Below, in pieces: positions 35,570 to 45,084 of a stretch of 53,402 bases of DNA. How positions within the stretch are numbered: position 1 is the stretch's first letter; each line of letters opens with the position of its first letter. Location of the stretch: the NCBI GenBank assembly GCA_002490775.1, contig DKUR01000056.1, positions 1 through 53,402 on the forward strand, given 5' to 3'. A model generated the notes under the pieces. It did no database searches. It saw only the letters and a list, made by a program, of their open reading frames with translations, and had not been told where the DNA came from. The position numbers and the translations under genes are program-made. Source of the stretch: Lachnospiraceae bacterium UBA7199 (GTDB lineage Bacteria; Bacillota; Clostridia; Lachnospirales; Lachnospiraceae).

Positions 35570-36868
35570 ATGGAAGAAAAAAAGACCATCATAGAAGTAA
35601 AAAAGCTGGAAAAGGCATATAAGCTTTATGATAAACCTTCGGATAGGCTTAAGGAAGCTTTGGGGTTTGGCAGAAAGAAGCGTTATAAAGAGCATTATGC
35701 ATTAAAGGGTGTAGATTTAAGTGTGTCTCAGGGCGAGACTGTGGGTATCATAGGCACCAATGGTTCCGGGAAATCCACCATCTTAAAAATCATTACCGGT
35801 GTTCTCAACCCAACAAAAGGTTCGGTGCAGGTAAATGGGAGAATATCAGCACTGTTAGAGCTGGGAGCAGGCTTTAACATGGAGTACAATGGAATTGAAA
35901 ATATTTATTTAAATGGTACAATGATGGGATTTTCCAAAAAAGAAATTGATGCCAAAATGGAGGATATATTGGGGTTTGCAGATATTGGAGACTATGTTTA
36001 CCAGCCGGTGAAAACTTATTCCAGCGGTATGTTTGTAAGGCTGGCATTTGCGCTTGCCATCAATATTGAACCGGAAATTTTGATTGTGGATGAAGCTTTG
36101 TCTGTTGGAGACGTTTTTTTTCAGGCAAAATGTTATCACAAATTTGATGAATTTAAACAAATGGGAAAAACAATTCTTTTTGTAAGTCATGATTTAAGCA
36201 GTATCAGCAAATACTGTGACAGGGTAGTACTTTTAAATCAGGGCGTAAAGTTAGGGGAGGGTTCTCCCAAGGAAATGATAGATGCCTATAAGCAGGTACT
36301 GGTGGGACAGTATCCCTTTGGAGAGGAAAACAGTAGTGAGCTGCTTCATGATAAGGATATCAGGGCTGCTGCTCAGGCGTCCGTAAAGGAAAAGGCCGGC
36401 AGGGAAGGCCTTACAAATCCTGAGCTCCTTGAGTATGGGACAAAGGCTGCCACGATTGAAGAATATTATGTGACAGATGCAGAGGGCAGAATAACCAGCG
36501 CAATTATAAAAGGACAAAAATGCAGTGTACATATGAAGGTACATTTTGAAAATGACATTCAGGCGCCCATTTTTGCATTTACCATTAAAAATATTAAGGG
36601 TGTAGAGATTACAGGAACCAATACTATGGTCGAAAAAGCTTTTTTAGAGCCTGTACAGGCTGGTGAAAAAAAGCAGATCACTTTTACCCAGCGTATCGAC
36701 CTTCAGGGTGGTGAATATCTGCTTTCTTTGGGAGTGACCGGATATGAAAACGAAGATTTTCAGGTATATCACAGATTATATGATGTGTTGAACCTTACGG
36801 TGATTTCCGACAAGGATACAGTGGGGTATTATGATACAAATTCAGAAATTACAGTAATTGATGCATAA
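35570..36868 (+). CDS. ABC polysaccharide export ATPase with carbohydrate-binding-like tail (Wzt-like)
   Basis: A 432-aa protein. The ATPase half has Walker A GTNGSGKST, the signature TYSSGM and Walker B ILIVDEALSVGD. Residues from about 285 onward form a Wzt C-terminal type beta-sandwich (EEYYVTDAEG at its start, GGEYLLSLGVTG towards the end). In E. coli O9a Wzt the equivalent domain binds the capped end of the glycan before export. The frame is open to a GTG at 35543, but the ATG at 35570 has GGGGA six bases upstream and begins the family sequence. The next gene, 17 bases away, is a methyltransferase-kinase. Confidence 0.9.
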   Translation: MEEKKTIIEVKKLEKAYKLYDKPSDRLKEALGFGRKKRYKEHYALKGVDLSVSQGETVGIIGTNGSGKSTILKIITGVLNPTKGSVQVNGRISALLELGAGFNMEYNGIENIYLNGTMMGFSKKEIDAKMEDILGFADIGDYVYQPVKTYSSGMFVRLAFALAINIEPEILIVDEALSVGDVFFQAKCYHKFDEFKQMGKTILFVSHDLSSISKYCDRVVLLNQGVKLGEGSPKEMIDAYKQVLVGQYPFGEENSSELLHDKDIRAAAQASVKEKAGREGLTNPELLEYGTKAATIEEYYVTDAEGRITSAIIKGQKCSVHMKVHFENDIQAPIFAFTIKNIKGVEITGTNTMVEKAFLEPVQAGEKKQITFTQRIDLQGGEYLLSLGVTGYENEDFQVYHRLYDVLNLTVISDKDTVGYYDTNSEITVIDA

Positions 36869-36885
36869 AAGAAAGGAAGCATTTC

Positions 36886-38991
36886 ATGAGGGAAGAAATA
36901 AAAAGACCGGCGCCAATTCATTTAAAAGAAGGAGAACTGCTGGGGAAGCTGCCTGAAAAAATAGGAAATGTAACCTTAAATTATGAATTTTATCCAGGGG
37001 AAGACCTTTATAGCGACGGTACAGTAGAAGATGAGATATTAAAGATCGTGAAGGACGCCTCCAGGGTGGAATACCCGTCTATTATAGAAGATAGAAAAAG
37101 CTGGCCTGTTTTGTATCATTTGTCACCGCTTCGGGGAAATATTGTGGACTGGCTTCCTATAAAATCCGGAGATAAGGTGCTAGAAATTGGCTCTGGCTGC
37201 GGCGCAATCACAGAAAAGCTTTCTGAAAAAGCAAAAAATGTTACCTGTGTAGACTTGTCTGCCAAAAGAAGTCACATTAATGCATATAGAAATCAGGATA
37301 AAGATAATATTGAGATTTATGTTGGGAATTTTGCGGATATAGAACCTTCTCTTGATCACGATTATGATTTTATCTGTATGATAGGAGTGTTTGAATATGG
37401 ACAGTCCTATATTCATTCAAAGACGCCTTATGAAGATTTCCTGAATATAATAAGAAAACATGTTAAAAATAACGGGCGTATTGTTATTGCAATCGAAAAT
37501 AGATTTGGCCTTAAATACTGGGCAGGATGTAAAGAAGATCACTTGGGTACTTATTTTTCTGGTTTGGAAGGATATCCCGAAGGTGGAAGCGCACGTACAT
37601 TTACACGTCCGGGTTTAGAGAAAATATTGAAAAGCTGTGGCGTGGAAAACTATTCTTTTTATTATCCATATCCTGATTATAAGTTTCCAACTGCGATTTA
37701 TTCGGACAAGCGTCTGCCGAATTCGGGTGAGCTGACAGATAATATCCGTAATTTTGACAGAGACAGAATGGTGCTCTTCAATGAAAAGTATGTGTTTGAT
37801 GGGATTATAAAAGATCATTTATTTGACATTTTTTCTAATTCCTATCTGGTAGTGATCGGCGAAGATCCTAATATAGATTATGTAAAGTATTCCAATGACA
37901 GGGCTTTAGACTATGCATTAAGGACGGAGATTTTAGATACGCTTAAAGGGCGCGTAGTGCGCAAGATTCCCTTAAACGAAGAGGCAAAAGCGCATATCAA
38001 AAGCATGAAAAGATCTTATGAGCTTTTAAAGAAGCGTTATGAGGGGAGCAGGCTTTTGATTAATTCCTGTGAGATTTCTGCTGATGGTCTATATGCGGAA
38101 TTTCCTTATGAAAAAGGAATTACGCTGGAGGAACTTTTGGATGAGCGTCTGGAAAAGAACGATATGGAAGGATTCTACAGGTTGTTTGACCAGTATCTGG
38201 AATTAATTTCTTATGGAGAGGAATGCCAGGTAACAGATTATGACCTTATTTTTGCTAATATTTTGGTAGATGGCGATAAGTGGACAGTGATTGATTATGA
38301 ATGGACCGTGGAAAAGCAGATTCCAACATCAGAAATTGCATTCAGGGCCCTATATTGTTATGTGCTGGAAGAAGAAAAACGAAATAAATTAAATTTAGAT
38401 TTATTAATTGATAAAATGGGTATCTCCCAGCAGGAGGCAGAGGATTATCGGGAAAAGGAAGGACGTTTCCAGAAACAGGTTACCGGTAAACGCCAGTCTA
38501 TGGGGGAAATCAGGGCATCTCTTGGTACTTACTGCGTTGATCCAAAGGATTTAATGGAGCAGCATCTGCAGAAAATACTGGATCAAAGAATTCAAGTTTA
38601 TTATGACAGAGGAAATGGATTTTGTGAGGAGGATTCTATTTATTTGCCAGATGTTTACGTGGATAGGTATCTGATTGAAGCAGAGATTTTTGCCGATGGT
38701 AATGTAAAGGCATTAAGGGTAGATCCAGCAGATCATGCCTGCATGGTTAAGATTACGGAAATAAGCCTGAATGGAAAGGCTGTTCCTTTTCAAAAGAAAT
38801 ATATTGAGACCAATGGAAGGGCAGTAAAAGCTGGAACCTATGTCTTTGACACCTCAGATCCTAATATCAATATTAAAATGACAGAGCTTCCAATGGCTGG
38901 TGAAAATATTCTCTCACTCAAAATGAAGCTGACACCTCTGCCAGAGGACATGGCACAGGATATGATGGGGGCTGTGAAGAGGTTTTTTTAG
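36886..38991 (+). CDS. methyltransferase-kinase fusion, WbdD-like chain-capping candidate
   Basis: A 701-aa, multi-domain protein. Residues about 75-270 form a class I SAM methyltransferase with VLEIGSGCG (98-106) and a Asp-ending VDLS strand. Residues about 345-490 look like an aminoglycoside-kinase-type fold: VRKI with Lys360, hinge FPYEKGITLEEL (406-417), DLIFAN with Asp453 and Asn458 as catalytic loop, and IDYEW with Asp470 as metal binder. A helical part follows, then a beta-rich C-terminal domain (about 585-695). E. coli WbdD, of similar length, combines methyltransferase and kinase to place methyl phosphate on the chain end and stop growth. Adjacency to Wzm/Wzt with a carbohydrate-binding tail supports the same job here. 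The glycine loop of the kinase is not obvious, so activity is unproven. Confidence 0.75.
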   Translation: MREEIKRPAPIHLKEGELLGKLPEKIGNVTLNYEFYPGEDLYSDGTVEDEILKIVKDASRVEYPSIIEDRKSWPVLYHLSPLRGNIVDWLPIKSGDKVLEIGSGCGAITEKLSEKAKNVTCVDLSAKRSHINAYRNQDKDNIEIYVGNFADIEPSLDHDYDFICMIGVFEYGQSYIHSKTPYEDFLNIIRKHVKNNGRIVIAIENRFGLKYWAGCKEDHLGTYFSGLEGYPEGGSARTFTRPGLEKILKSCGVENYSFYYPYPDYKFPTAIYSDKRLPNSGELTDNIRNFDRDRMVLFNEKYVFDGIIKDHLFDIFSNSYLVVIGEDPNIDYVKYSNDRALDYALRTEILDTLKGRVVRKIPLNEEAKAHIKSMKRSYELLKKRYEGSRLLINSCEISADGLYAEFPYEKGITLEELLDERLEKNDMEGFYRLFDQYLELISYGEECQVTDYDLIFANILVDGDKWTVIDYEWTVEKQIPTSEIAFRALYCYVLEEEKRNKLNLDLLIDKMGISQQEAEDYREKEGRFQKQVTGKRQSMGEIRASLGTYCVDPKDLMEQHLQKILDQRIQVYYDRGNGFCEEDSIYLPDVYVDRYLIEAEIFADGNVKALRVDPADHACMVKITEISLNGKAVPFQKKYIETNGRAVKAGTYVFDTSDPNINIKMTELPMAGENILSLKMKLTPLPEDMAQDMMGAVKRFF

Positions 38992-39007
38992 GCGAAGGAG
39001 GTAAAAA

Positions 39008-41143
39008 GTGTCATTCTTGAAAAGGAAACTCAAGCAATTATTGATAAATCGACAATATAAACTATATGAAAAAAGAGTATTATCTCAAAATTTGACCTAC
39101 GATGAATGGATTGCGCAACAGGAAAAAAATGTAAAAGTTGACAAATATAAATTGGAAGAAAAAGGAAATTTTCTGACAAATGATTTAGAAACAGATGTTA
39201 ATGATGGGGATAAGGTCGAAAATGAAAGAAATAATTCAAAAAATGTCATATTATGCAACCCTTTTCAAGCCTTTGACTTGAATGATATTGACGGAAATGC
39301 GATAAGTCTGCTATCAATATATGAAGGAGAGATAAGCAATATAGCGTTAAGCTTGATTTGCAGACAGTTTTCAGACCATAAAAATACAATTTTGATCTAT
39401 GGAGATGAGGATATAAAGGAAAATGACGTGAGAGAAGAACCTTGGTTTAAGCCAGACTGGTCTCCTGACAGATTTTTATCCTCATTTTATTTCGGAGGAA
39501 TAGTTGCAGTCAGAAAGGATGCGCTTCGGGATGCATATGCAGTCTGCCGGGAAAAAGGCATATTAAATAACAATAGTTATGGAAATTTGGAAAAGACCTA
39601 TTTTCTCCTATTTGAATTGTTGAAAATGCATCATGCATTTGAAAAGCGGCATGAAAAATCTCAAATGCCGGTTTGCCATATTCCTCAGGTGCTGTTTCAC
39701 AGTAAAAAAAATGGTTATGATCAAATAAAAGGGCATAATCTTCCTGATGTGGCAATGTCAGAAATGAAAAAGGCGGAGAATCAGCTTATTTCCATTATTA
39801 TTCCCTCTAAGGATAATGTGGATGTGCTTTTCAACTGCCTTGATTCTCTGATTGAGCGAACGGCTGCGAACCATAGATATGAGATTATTTTGATAGATAA
39901 TGGAAGTAAGGAAGAAAATCAAGACAGGATCAGGAATAAAATAGAGGAACTTGGCTTAAAAACTGCAAATTCGAAGGCTGGATTTCAAAAAATAAGATAT
40001 TTGTATGAAGTTATGGAATTTAATTTTTCCAGAATGTGTAACTTGGGAGCAGAGGCGGCAGAAGGCAGAATATTATTGTTTTTAAATGACGATATGGAAA
40101 TTATTGCTTCAAACTGGCTGGATCTGATGGCCGAGAAGGCAGTTCTTCCTTATGCCGGCGCTGTGGGAGCCAAGCTTTTGTACCCCGAATCCGATAAGAT
40201 TCAGCATGCAGGAATCACGAATTTGCGTGTGGGACCTGCACATAAGCTGCAATTTTTGAGCGATGAAAAAGTGCATTATTTTGGAATGAACAGAGGAGTG
40301 CACAACATGCTGGCTGTTACAGGCGCTTGTCTGATGGTAAAAAGAGAGGTGTTTTGGGAGGCAGGTGGATTTTGTGAAGATCTTGCAGTTGCCTTTAATG
40401 ATGTGGATCTTTGCTATACCATATATGAGAAGGGATATTATAATATAGTAAGAAATGATGTGGTTCTTTATCATCATGAATCTTTAAGCAGGGGGAAGGA
40501 TGGGGAGTCTGAAAAAAAGCAGCTCCGCCTGCTTAAGGAAAAGGATGTGCTCTATGAAAGACATCAGGATATTTATGGGAAAGATCCTTTTTATCATCCA
40601 TATCTGACTACTGATATGCTGGAATCAGAGTATTCCCCCTGCTACCGGTACCAGGTGACGCTGGATATGTCATGGTCTTTTGTGGAAAAGGATTCTGGCA
40701 GCTTGAAAAATGCAAGGGAGGATCAGTGCCTTGTAGTGGGGATGGAGTGTGCTATGGATATTTATAAATGGCAGTATGGCGTTTCCCCTGAAAAAGGCAA
40801 AGTGAAAGTAAGGCCGGAGGATATGGGGTATTATTTTCAAGGATATTCTTTTGTTATAGGTTCAGATAACGCATGTTATAAAAAGAAATTGCTGTTGAAA
40901 AATCAGGAAAATGGGCAGGTTTGGCTGATTCCTGTGGAAGACAGGTACAGGCAGGATATCAAAATAAATTTGAAAGATCAAGTTCATGTAGACCTGACAG
41001 GGTTTGCTGGAAAAATGCGGAAAAGGGAAATTCCTGCCGGAGTCTATCAGTTTGGTATGCTGGCTTTAGATACCTGCTCCAGACAAAAGCTGGTAAACTG
41101 GAGCAACTGGGTAATTCAGATTGATGATTCAGCGGAAGGATGA
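39008..41143 (+). CDS. GT2 glycosyltransferase with degenerate first GT domain and C-terminal beta domain
   Basis: A 711-aa protein starting with GTG, supported by a perfect AAGGAGG six bases upstream. Residues about 75-245 resemble part of a GT-A domain (GDEDIKEND, WFKPDWSPD) but lack the opening nucleotide-binding strand. Residues about 258-540 are a complete GT2 domain: SIIIPSKDN, LIDNGSKEEN, LNDDMEI with Asp361-Asp362, and a GGFCEDLAVAFNDVDL acceptor region. Residues beyond about 545 form a beta-rich domain not typical of GT2 enzymes, possibly glycan-binding. Relatives include rhamnan and O-antigen chain-elongating transferases. It sits between the WbdD-like gene and another dual GT2 gene. 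Confidence 0.82.
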   Translation: MSFLKRKLKQLLINRQYKLYEKRVLSQNLTYDEWIAQQEKNVKVDKYKLEEKGNFLTNDLETDVNDGDKVENERNNSKNVILCNPFQAFDLNDIDGNAISLLSIYEGEISNIALSLICRQFSDHKNTILIYGDEDIKENDVREEPWFKPDWSPDRFLSSFYFGGIVAVRKDALRDAYAVCREKGILNNNSYGNLEKTYFLLFELLKMHHAFEKRHEKSQMPVCHIPQVLFHSKKNGYDQIKGHNLPDVAMSEMKKAENQLISIIIPSKDNVDVLFNCLDSLIERTAANHRYEIILIDNGSKEENQDRIRNKIEELGLKTANSKAGFQKIRYLYEVMEFNFSRMCNLGAEAAEGRILLFLNDDMEIIASNWLDLMAEKAVLPYAGAVGAKLLYPESDKIQHAGITNLRVGPAHKLQFLSDEKVHYFGMNRGVHNMLAVTGACLMVKREVFWEAGGFCEDLAVAFNDVDLCYTIYEKGYYNIVRNDVVLYHHESLSRGKDGESEKKQLRLLKEKDVLYERHQDIYGKDPFYHPYLTTDMLESEYSPCYRYQVTLDMSWSFVEKDSGSLKNAREDQCLVVGMECAMDIYKWQYGVSPEKGKVKVRPEDMGYYFQGYSFVIGSDNACYKKKLLLKNQENGQVWLIPVEDRYRQDIKINLKDQVHVDLTGFAGKMRKREIPAGVYQFGMLALDTCSRQKLVNWSNWVIQIDDSAEG

Positions 41144-41190
41144 ACGGATGAGCGTCCAAATTTGCGGGCATTGGCAAGATGGAGGATATT

Positions 41191-43167
41191 ATGGAACAGG
41201 AAATGAACTATCAAGAGGCTTATGAAAAGGAGCATTTAAGGAATGCAGATCTGGCAGGAAGAGTGGCGGATCTGGAGGCAAAATGCGACGATTTAACTTT
41301 TAAGCTGAATAGAATTAAAAATAATCCTTTGTGGAAAATGTCTGCTCCCTTACGCCGGTGCATGCATTTTGTGATCCGGCAGAAAGACAGAATAAAAAAT
41401 TGCGGGAATTTAAAGGGTGTTATAGCAAAAATAAAATATAAGAAGATTGAACGCCAGGCAATGGGGCGCTATGGAAGCAGCAGCTTTCCAACACAGGAGG
41501 AGGCAAAAAAGCAAAGGGAGCAGAAGTTTCAAAGAATGCCTAAGATCAGTATTTTAGTGCCTCTTTATAATACACCGGAGAATTTTCTTCGCGAAATGAT
41601 AGAGTCAGTAACAAATCAGACCTATGAAAACTGGGAATTATGTCTGGCTGATGGTTCAGATACAGAGCATGGGATTGTGGCTGAAATTGTAAAGGAATAC
41701 CAAAGAAAGGATGAAGCGCTGGGAAAAAGCGGCAGAATCCTTTATTTAAAGCTGGAAAAAAATGAAGGAATTTCTGGAAATACAAATCAGTGTTTAACGA
41801 TGGCAACAGGAGAATATATTGGTCTTTTTGATCATGATGATATTCTTCATCCCAGTGTTTTGTATGAATATGTAAAGGTGATCAATGAAAAACAGGCAGA
41901 TTACATATATTGTGATGAGACCACCTTTAAAAGCGGGGACATTAATAAGATGCTGACTATGCATTTTAAACCAGATTATGCCATTGACAATCTGCGGGCT
42001 AATAATTATATCTGCCATTTCAGTGTCTTTGCAAGAAAGCTTTTGGACGGAACGGAGCTGTTCCGCTCCAGATTTGACGGAAGTCAGGATCATGATATGA
42101 TTTTACGTCTTACAGACAGGGCGGAAAAAGTGGTACATGTACCCAAATTACTGTATTACTGGCGTTCCCATCCGGGAAGCACGGCGGCGGATATCAGCGC
42201 AAAGCCATATGCAATAGAAGCTGCCAAGGGGGCAGTGGCAGATCATTTAAGAAGGCATGGATTTGAACATTTTCAGATTAGTTCCACCAGAGCTTTTGAC
42301 ACTATTTTTAAGATTCGCTACCAGATCATAGGCAGTCCTAAAATTTCTATTGTAATTGCCAATAAAGACCATAAGGAAGATTTAAAAAGATGCATTACTT
42401 CTATTTTAGAAAAATCAACTTATGAAAATTATGAAATCATTATTGTGGAAAACAATAGCACTCAGCAGGAGATTTTTGACTATTATGAGGAATTAAAGGA
42501 AAATGAAAGAATAGAAGTACTTACCTTTGATGGGGATTTTAACTATTCAGCAGTAAATAACCTGGGCGCGGCAAATGCAAAGGGAGAATATATTCTGCTT
42601 CTCAATAATGATACTCAGGTAATTACGGTCAACTGGATGGAAGAACTGCTTATGTATGCCCAGCGGGAAGATGTGGGGGCAGTAGGGGCAAAACTTTATT
42701 ATCCTGACAAGACCATTCAGCATGCGGGGGTGGTGCTTGGCCTGGGAGCCCACAGAACAGCGGGGCACAGCCATTATAAGCAGCACAGGGACAATTTAGG
42801 CTATATGGGCAGGCTCTGCTATGCTCAGAATGTTTCCGCGGTTACCGGAGCGTGCCTTTTGGTTAAAAAGACGTTATTTGAGGAAGTGGGCGGGCTGGAT
42901 GAGTCATTTGCTGTTTCCCTAAATGATGTGGACTTCTGCTTAAAACTTAGGGAAAAGGGCTGTTTAAATGTGTTTACGCCCTTTGCCGAACTGTATCACT
43001 TCGAGTCCATATCCAGAGGACTTGATGATAACGGAGAAAAAGCGCAGAGATATAACAAAGAATCGGAGCAGTTTCGGGAAAAGTGGAAAGACGTGCTTGC
43101 GGCAGGTGATCCCTATTACAACGCAAATTTTTCTTTGGACAGAAGCGACTTTGCTTTGAAAATATAG
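41191..43167 (+). CDS. dual-domain GT2 glycosyltransferase
   Basis: A 658-aa protein with two complete GT-A domains. A short coiled-coil-like segment (about 15-45, LEAKCDDLTFKLNRI) precedes domain 1 from about residue 120 (ISILVPLYNTPE; LFDHDDIL metal motif near 213). Domain 2 begins near 385 (ISIVIANKDH; LLNNDTQV near 470) and ends with a SLNDVDFCLKL acceptor motif. Such double enzymes often add two sugars in turn to rhamnan-type chains. GGAGG (41181-41185) lies five bases before the ATG at 41191, so the in-frame ATG at 41179 is less likely. Confidence 0.88.
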   Translation: MEQEMNYQEAYEKEHLRNADLAGRVADLEAKCDDLTFKLNRIKNNPLWKMSAPLRRCMHFVIRQKDRIKNCGNLKGVIAKIKYKKIERQAMGRYGSSSFPTQEEAKKQREQKFQRMPKISILVPLYNTPENFLREMIESVTNQTYENWELCLADGSDTEHGIVAEIVKEYQRKDEALGKSGRILYLKLEKNEGISGNTNQCLTMATGEYIGLFDHDDILHPSVLYEYVKVINEKQADYIYCDETTFKSGDINKMLTMHFKPDYAIDNLRANNYICHFSVFARKLLDGTELFRSRFDGSQDHDMILRLTDRAEKVVHVPKLLYYWRSHPGSTAADISAKPYAIEAAKGAVADHLRRHGFEHFQISSTRAFDTIFKIRYQIIGSPKISIVIANKDHKEDLKRCITSILEKSTYENYEIIIVENNSTQQEIFDYYEELKENERIEVLTFDGDFNYSAVNNLGAANAKGEYILLLNNDTQVITVNWMEELLMYAQREDVGAVGAKLYYPDKTIQHAGVVLGLGAHRTAGHSHYKQHRDNLGYMGRLCYAQNVSAVTGACLLVKKTLFEEVGGLDESFAVSLNDVDFCLKLREKGCLNVFTPFAELYHFESISRGLDDNGEKAQRYNKESEQFREKWKDVLAAGDPYYNANFSLDRSDFALKI

Positions 43168-43184
43168 GAAGACTATGGTAAGAT
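43156..43184 (+). promoter_or_regulatory. putative promoter for the phosphoglucomutase gene
   Basis: TTGAAA (43156-43161) and TAAGAT (43179-43184) are 17 bases apart, with TGG before the -10 (extended -10). The -35 lies inside the end of the preceding GT2 gene. The mutase start, with AGGAGG, is about 50 bases downstream. Confidence 0.4.
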
Positions 43185-43232
43185 ATACAAAGGATAAAAT
43201 ATAAAATTAAGTATATAGTAAGGAGGATTTGT

Positions 43233-44954
43233 ATGGACTACAAAAAACAGTATGATTTTTGGCTGGAAGATGCATATTTTGATGACAAAACAAAAGAAGA
43301 ACTGCGTAGTATTGCAGGTGATGAAAAAGAAATAGAAGATCGTTTTTATAAAGAACTTGAATTTGGTACGGGGGGCCTTAGAGGCGTTATAGGCGCGGGA
43401 ACCAACCGTATGAATATTTACACAGTAAGAAAGGCTACACAGGGACTTGCAAATTATATTATCAGTCAGGGTGGAAAGGACAGAGGGGTTGCCATCGCCT
43501 ATGATTCCAGAAGAATGTCCCCCGAATTTGCTGATGAAGCAGCGCTTTGTCTTGCAGCAAACGGGATTAAGGCATATGTGTTTGACGCACTCCGCCCTAC
43601 GCCGGAGCTTTCCTTTGCGCTTCGCACATTGGGCTGTATTTCAGGTATTGTGATCACTGCAAGCCACAATCCGCCAGAATATAACGGATACAAGGCATAT
43701 TGGGAAGATGGCGCGCAGGTTACAGCACCTAAGGACAAAGAAATTATTGAAGAAGTCAAAAAGGTTACGGATTATCATCAGGTAAAGACAATGGACAAAG
43801 AGGAGGCTTTGGCACAAGGTCTTTATCAGGTAATTGGAAAAGAAATTGATGATGCTTATATGGCAGAATTGAAAAAACAGATCATTCATCCGGAAATTAT
43901 TAAAGAAGTGGCAGATGATATACGAATTGTATATTCTCCTTTCCACGGAACTGGAAATATACCAGTTAGAAGAATTCTTTCCGAATTGGGCTTTAAGCAT
44001 GTGTATGTAGTTCCTGAGCAGGAACTGCCGGATCCTGACTTTACCACACTGGATTATCCTAATCCGGAAGATCCCAAAGCATTTACCCTCGCTCTTAAGC
44101 TGGCAAAGGAGAAAAATGCAGATATTGTGCTTGCAACAGATCCTGATGCAGACAGGCTTGGCATTTATGCCTTGGATAAAAAGACCGGTGAATATATTCC
44201 TTTTACAGGAAATATGTCAGGTATGCTGATTGCAGAATATATTTTAAGAGAGAGAACTGCTACTGGAACAATGCCTGAAAATCCCGCGTTAGTGACCACT
44301 ATTGTTACTACTAATATGGCATCAGCAATTGCCAGGGAGTATCATGTGAAGTTTATAGAAGTGCTTACCGGCTTTAAATACATTGGAGAACAGATCAAGT
44401 TATTTGAGCAGACCGGCTCCAACAATTATGTTTTTGGTCTGGAAGAAAGCTATGGATGTCTTGCAGGCACACATGCAAGGGATAAGGACGCTGTAGTAGC
44501 AGTTATGTGTCTGTGTGAAGTGGCTGCGTGGTGTAAGAAAAATGGGATCACAGTATGGGATCAGATGCTGAAGCTTTATGAAAAATATGGTTATTTTAAA
44601 GAAACTCAATATGCCATTACCTTAAAGGGCATTGACGGTTCAAAGCAGATCGCGGAGATGATGGACAAATTAAGAAGCAATCCGCCTAAGAATTTTGGTG
44701 AATTGACTGTAAAGGAACTGAGGGACTATGACAAAGATGTGACAAAGAATATGTCGACTGGCGAAGAAACACCTACCGGACTGCCAAAATCCAACGTTTT
44801 ATATTTTGATCTCACCAATGATTCCTGGTGTTGCGCACGTCCTTCAGGTACAGAGCCCAAGATTAAATTTTATATGGGAGTGAAAGGAAGCAGTCTTCTG
44901 GATGCTCAGGATAAGGTGGAAAAGCTTACGGAAGCATTGAAATCTTATCTTTAA
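43233..44954 (+). CDS. pgcA: phosphoglucomutase/phosphomannomutase (alpha-D-phosphohexomutase)
   Basis: A 573-aa enzyme of normal length for the PgcA type. The active-site loop TASHNPPEYNGYK contains the phosphorylated Ser144. The metal loop DPDADRLG and the sugar loop GLEESYG are intact, as is the phosphate-binding ARPSGTEPK near the C-terminus. It interconverts glucose-6-phosphate and glucose-1-phosphate, feeding RfbA and UDP-glucose synthesis. Its placement inside the glycosyltransferase set suggests supply for this locus, though it is probably also a housekeeping gene with its own promoter. Confidence 0.94.
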   Translation: MDYKKQYDFWLEDAYFDDKTKEELRSIAGDEKEIEDRFYKELEFGTGGLRGVIGAGTNRMNIYTVRKATQGLANYIISQGGKDRGVAIAYDSRRMSPEFADEAALCLAANGIKAYVFDALRPTPELSFALRTLGCISGIVITASHNPPEYNGYKAYWEDGAQVTAPKDKEIIEEVKKVTDYHQVKTMDKEEALAQGLYQVIGKEIDDAYMAELKKQIIHPEIIKEVADDIRIVYSPFHGTGNIPVRRILSELGFKHVYVVPEQELPDPDFTTLDYPNPEDPKAFTLALKLAKEKNADIVLATDPDADRLGIYALDKKTGEYIPFTGNMSGMLIAEYILRERTATGTMPENPALVTTIVTTNMASAIAREYHVKFIEVLTGFKYIGEQIKLFEQTGSNNYVFGLEESYGCLAGTHARDKDAVVAVMCLCEVAAWCKKNGITVWDQMLKLYEKYGYFKETQYAITLKGIDGSKQIAEMMDKLRSNPPKNFGELTVKELRDYDKDVTKNMSTGEETPTGLPKSNVLYFDLTNDSWCCARPSGTEPKIKFYMGVKGSSLLDAQDKVEKLTEALKSYL

Positions 44955-45004
44955 GTTAGAATTGACAAACGAAAAAGGACTGGAAACTTTAACCTGTGTA
45001 TTTG

Positions 45005-45032
45005 GAATCGTCCTGTTAAAGCAGGACGATTC
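45005..45032 (+). terminator. stem-loop after pgcA, terminator or leader hairpin
   Basis: An 11-bp perfect stem GAATCGTCCTG (45005-45015) / CAGGACGATTC (45022-45032) encloses TTAAAG and is followed by TTGGGTT, a weak T-tract. It could end the mutase transcript or attenuate entry into the next GT gene. It precedes leader-repeat copy 2 by 22 bases. Confidence 0.55.
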
Positions 45033-45054
45033 TTGGGTTATACACAAAAAGGCG

Positions 45055-45079
45055 GCAGTATTTGCGATATGCATGGGGA
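45055..45079 (+). repeat. leader repeat, copy 2
   Basis: GCAGTATT runs directly into the same 18-mer as copy 1 (shared from 45062 to 45079). It overlaps the GGGGAG ribosome site of the GT gene starting at 45085. Confidence 0.7.
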
Positions 45080-45084
45080 GTAAA

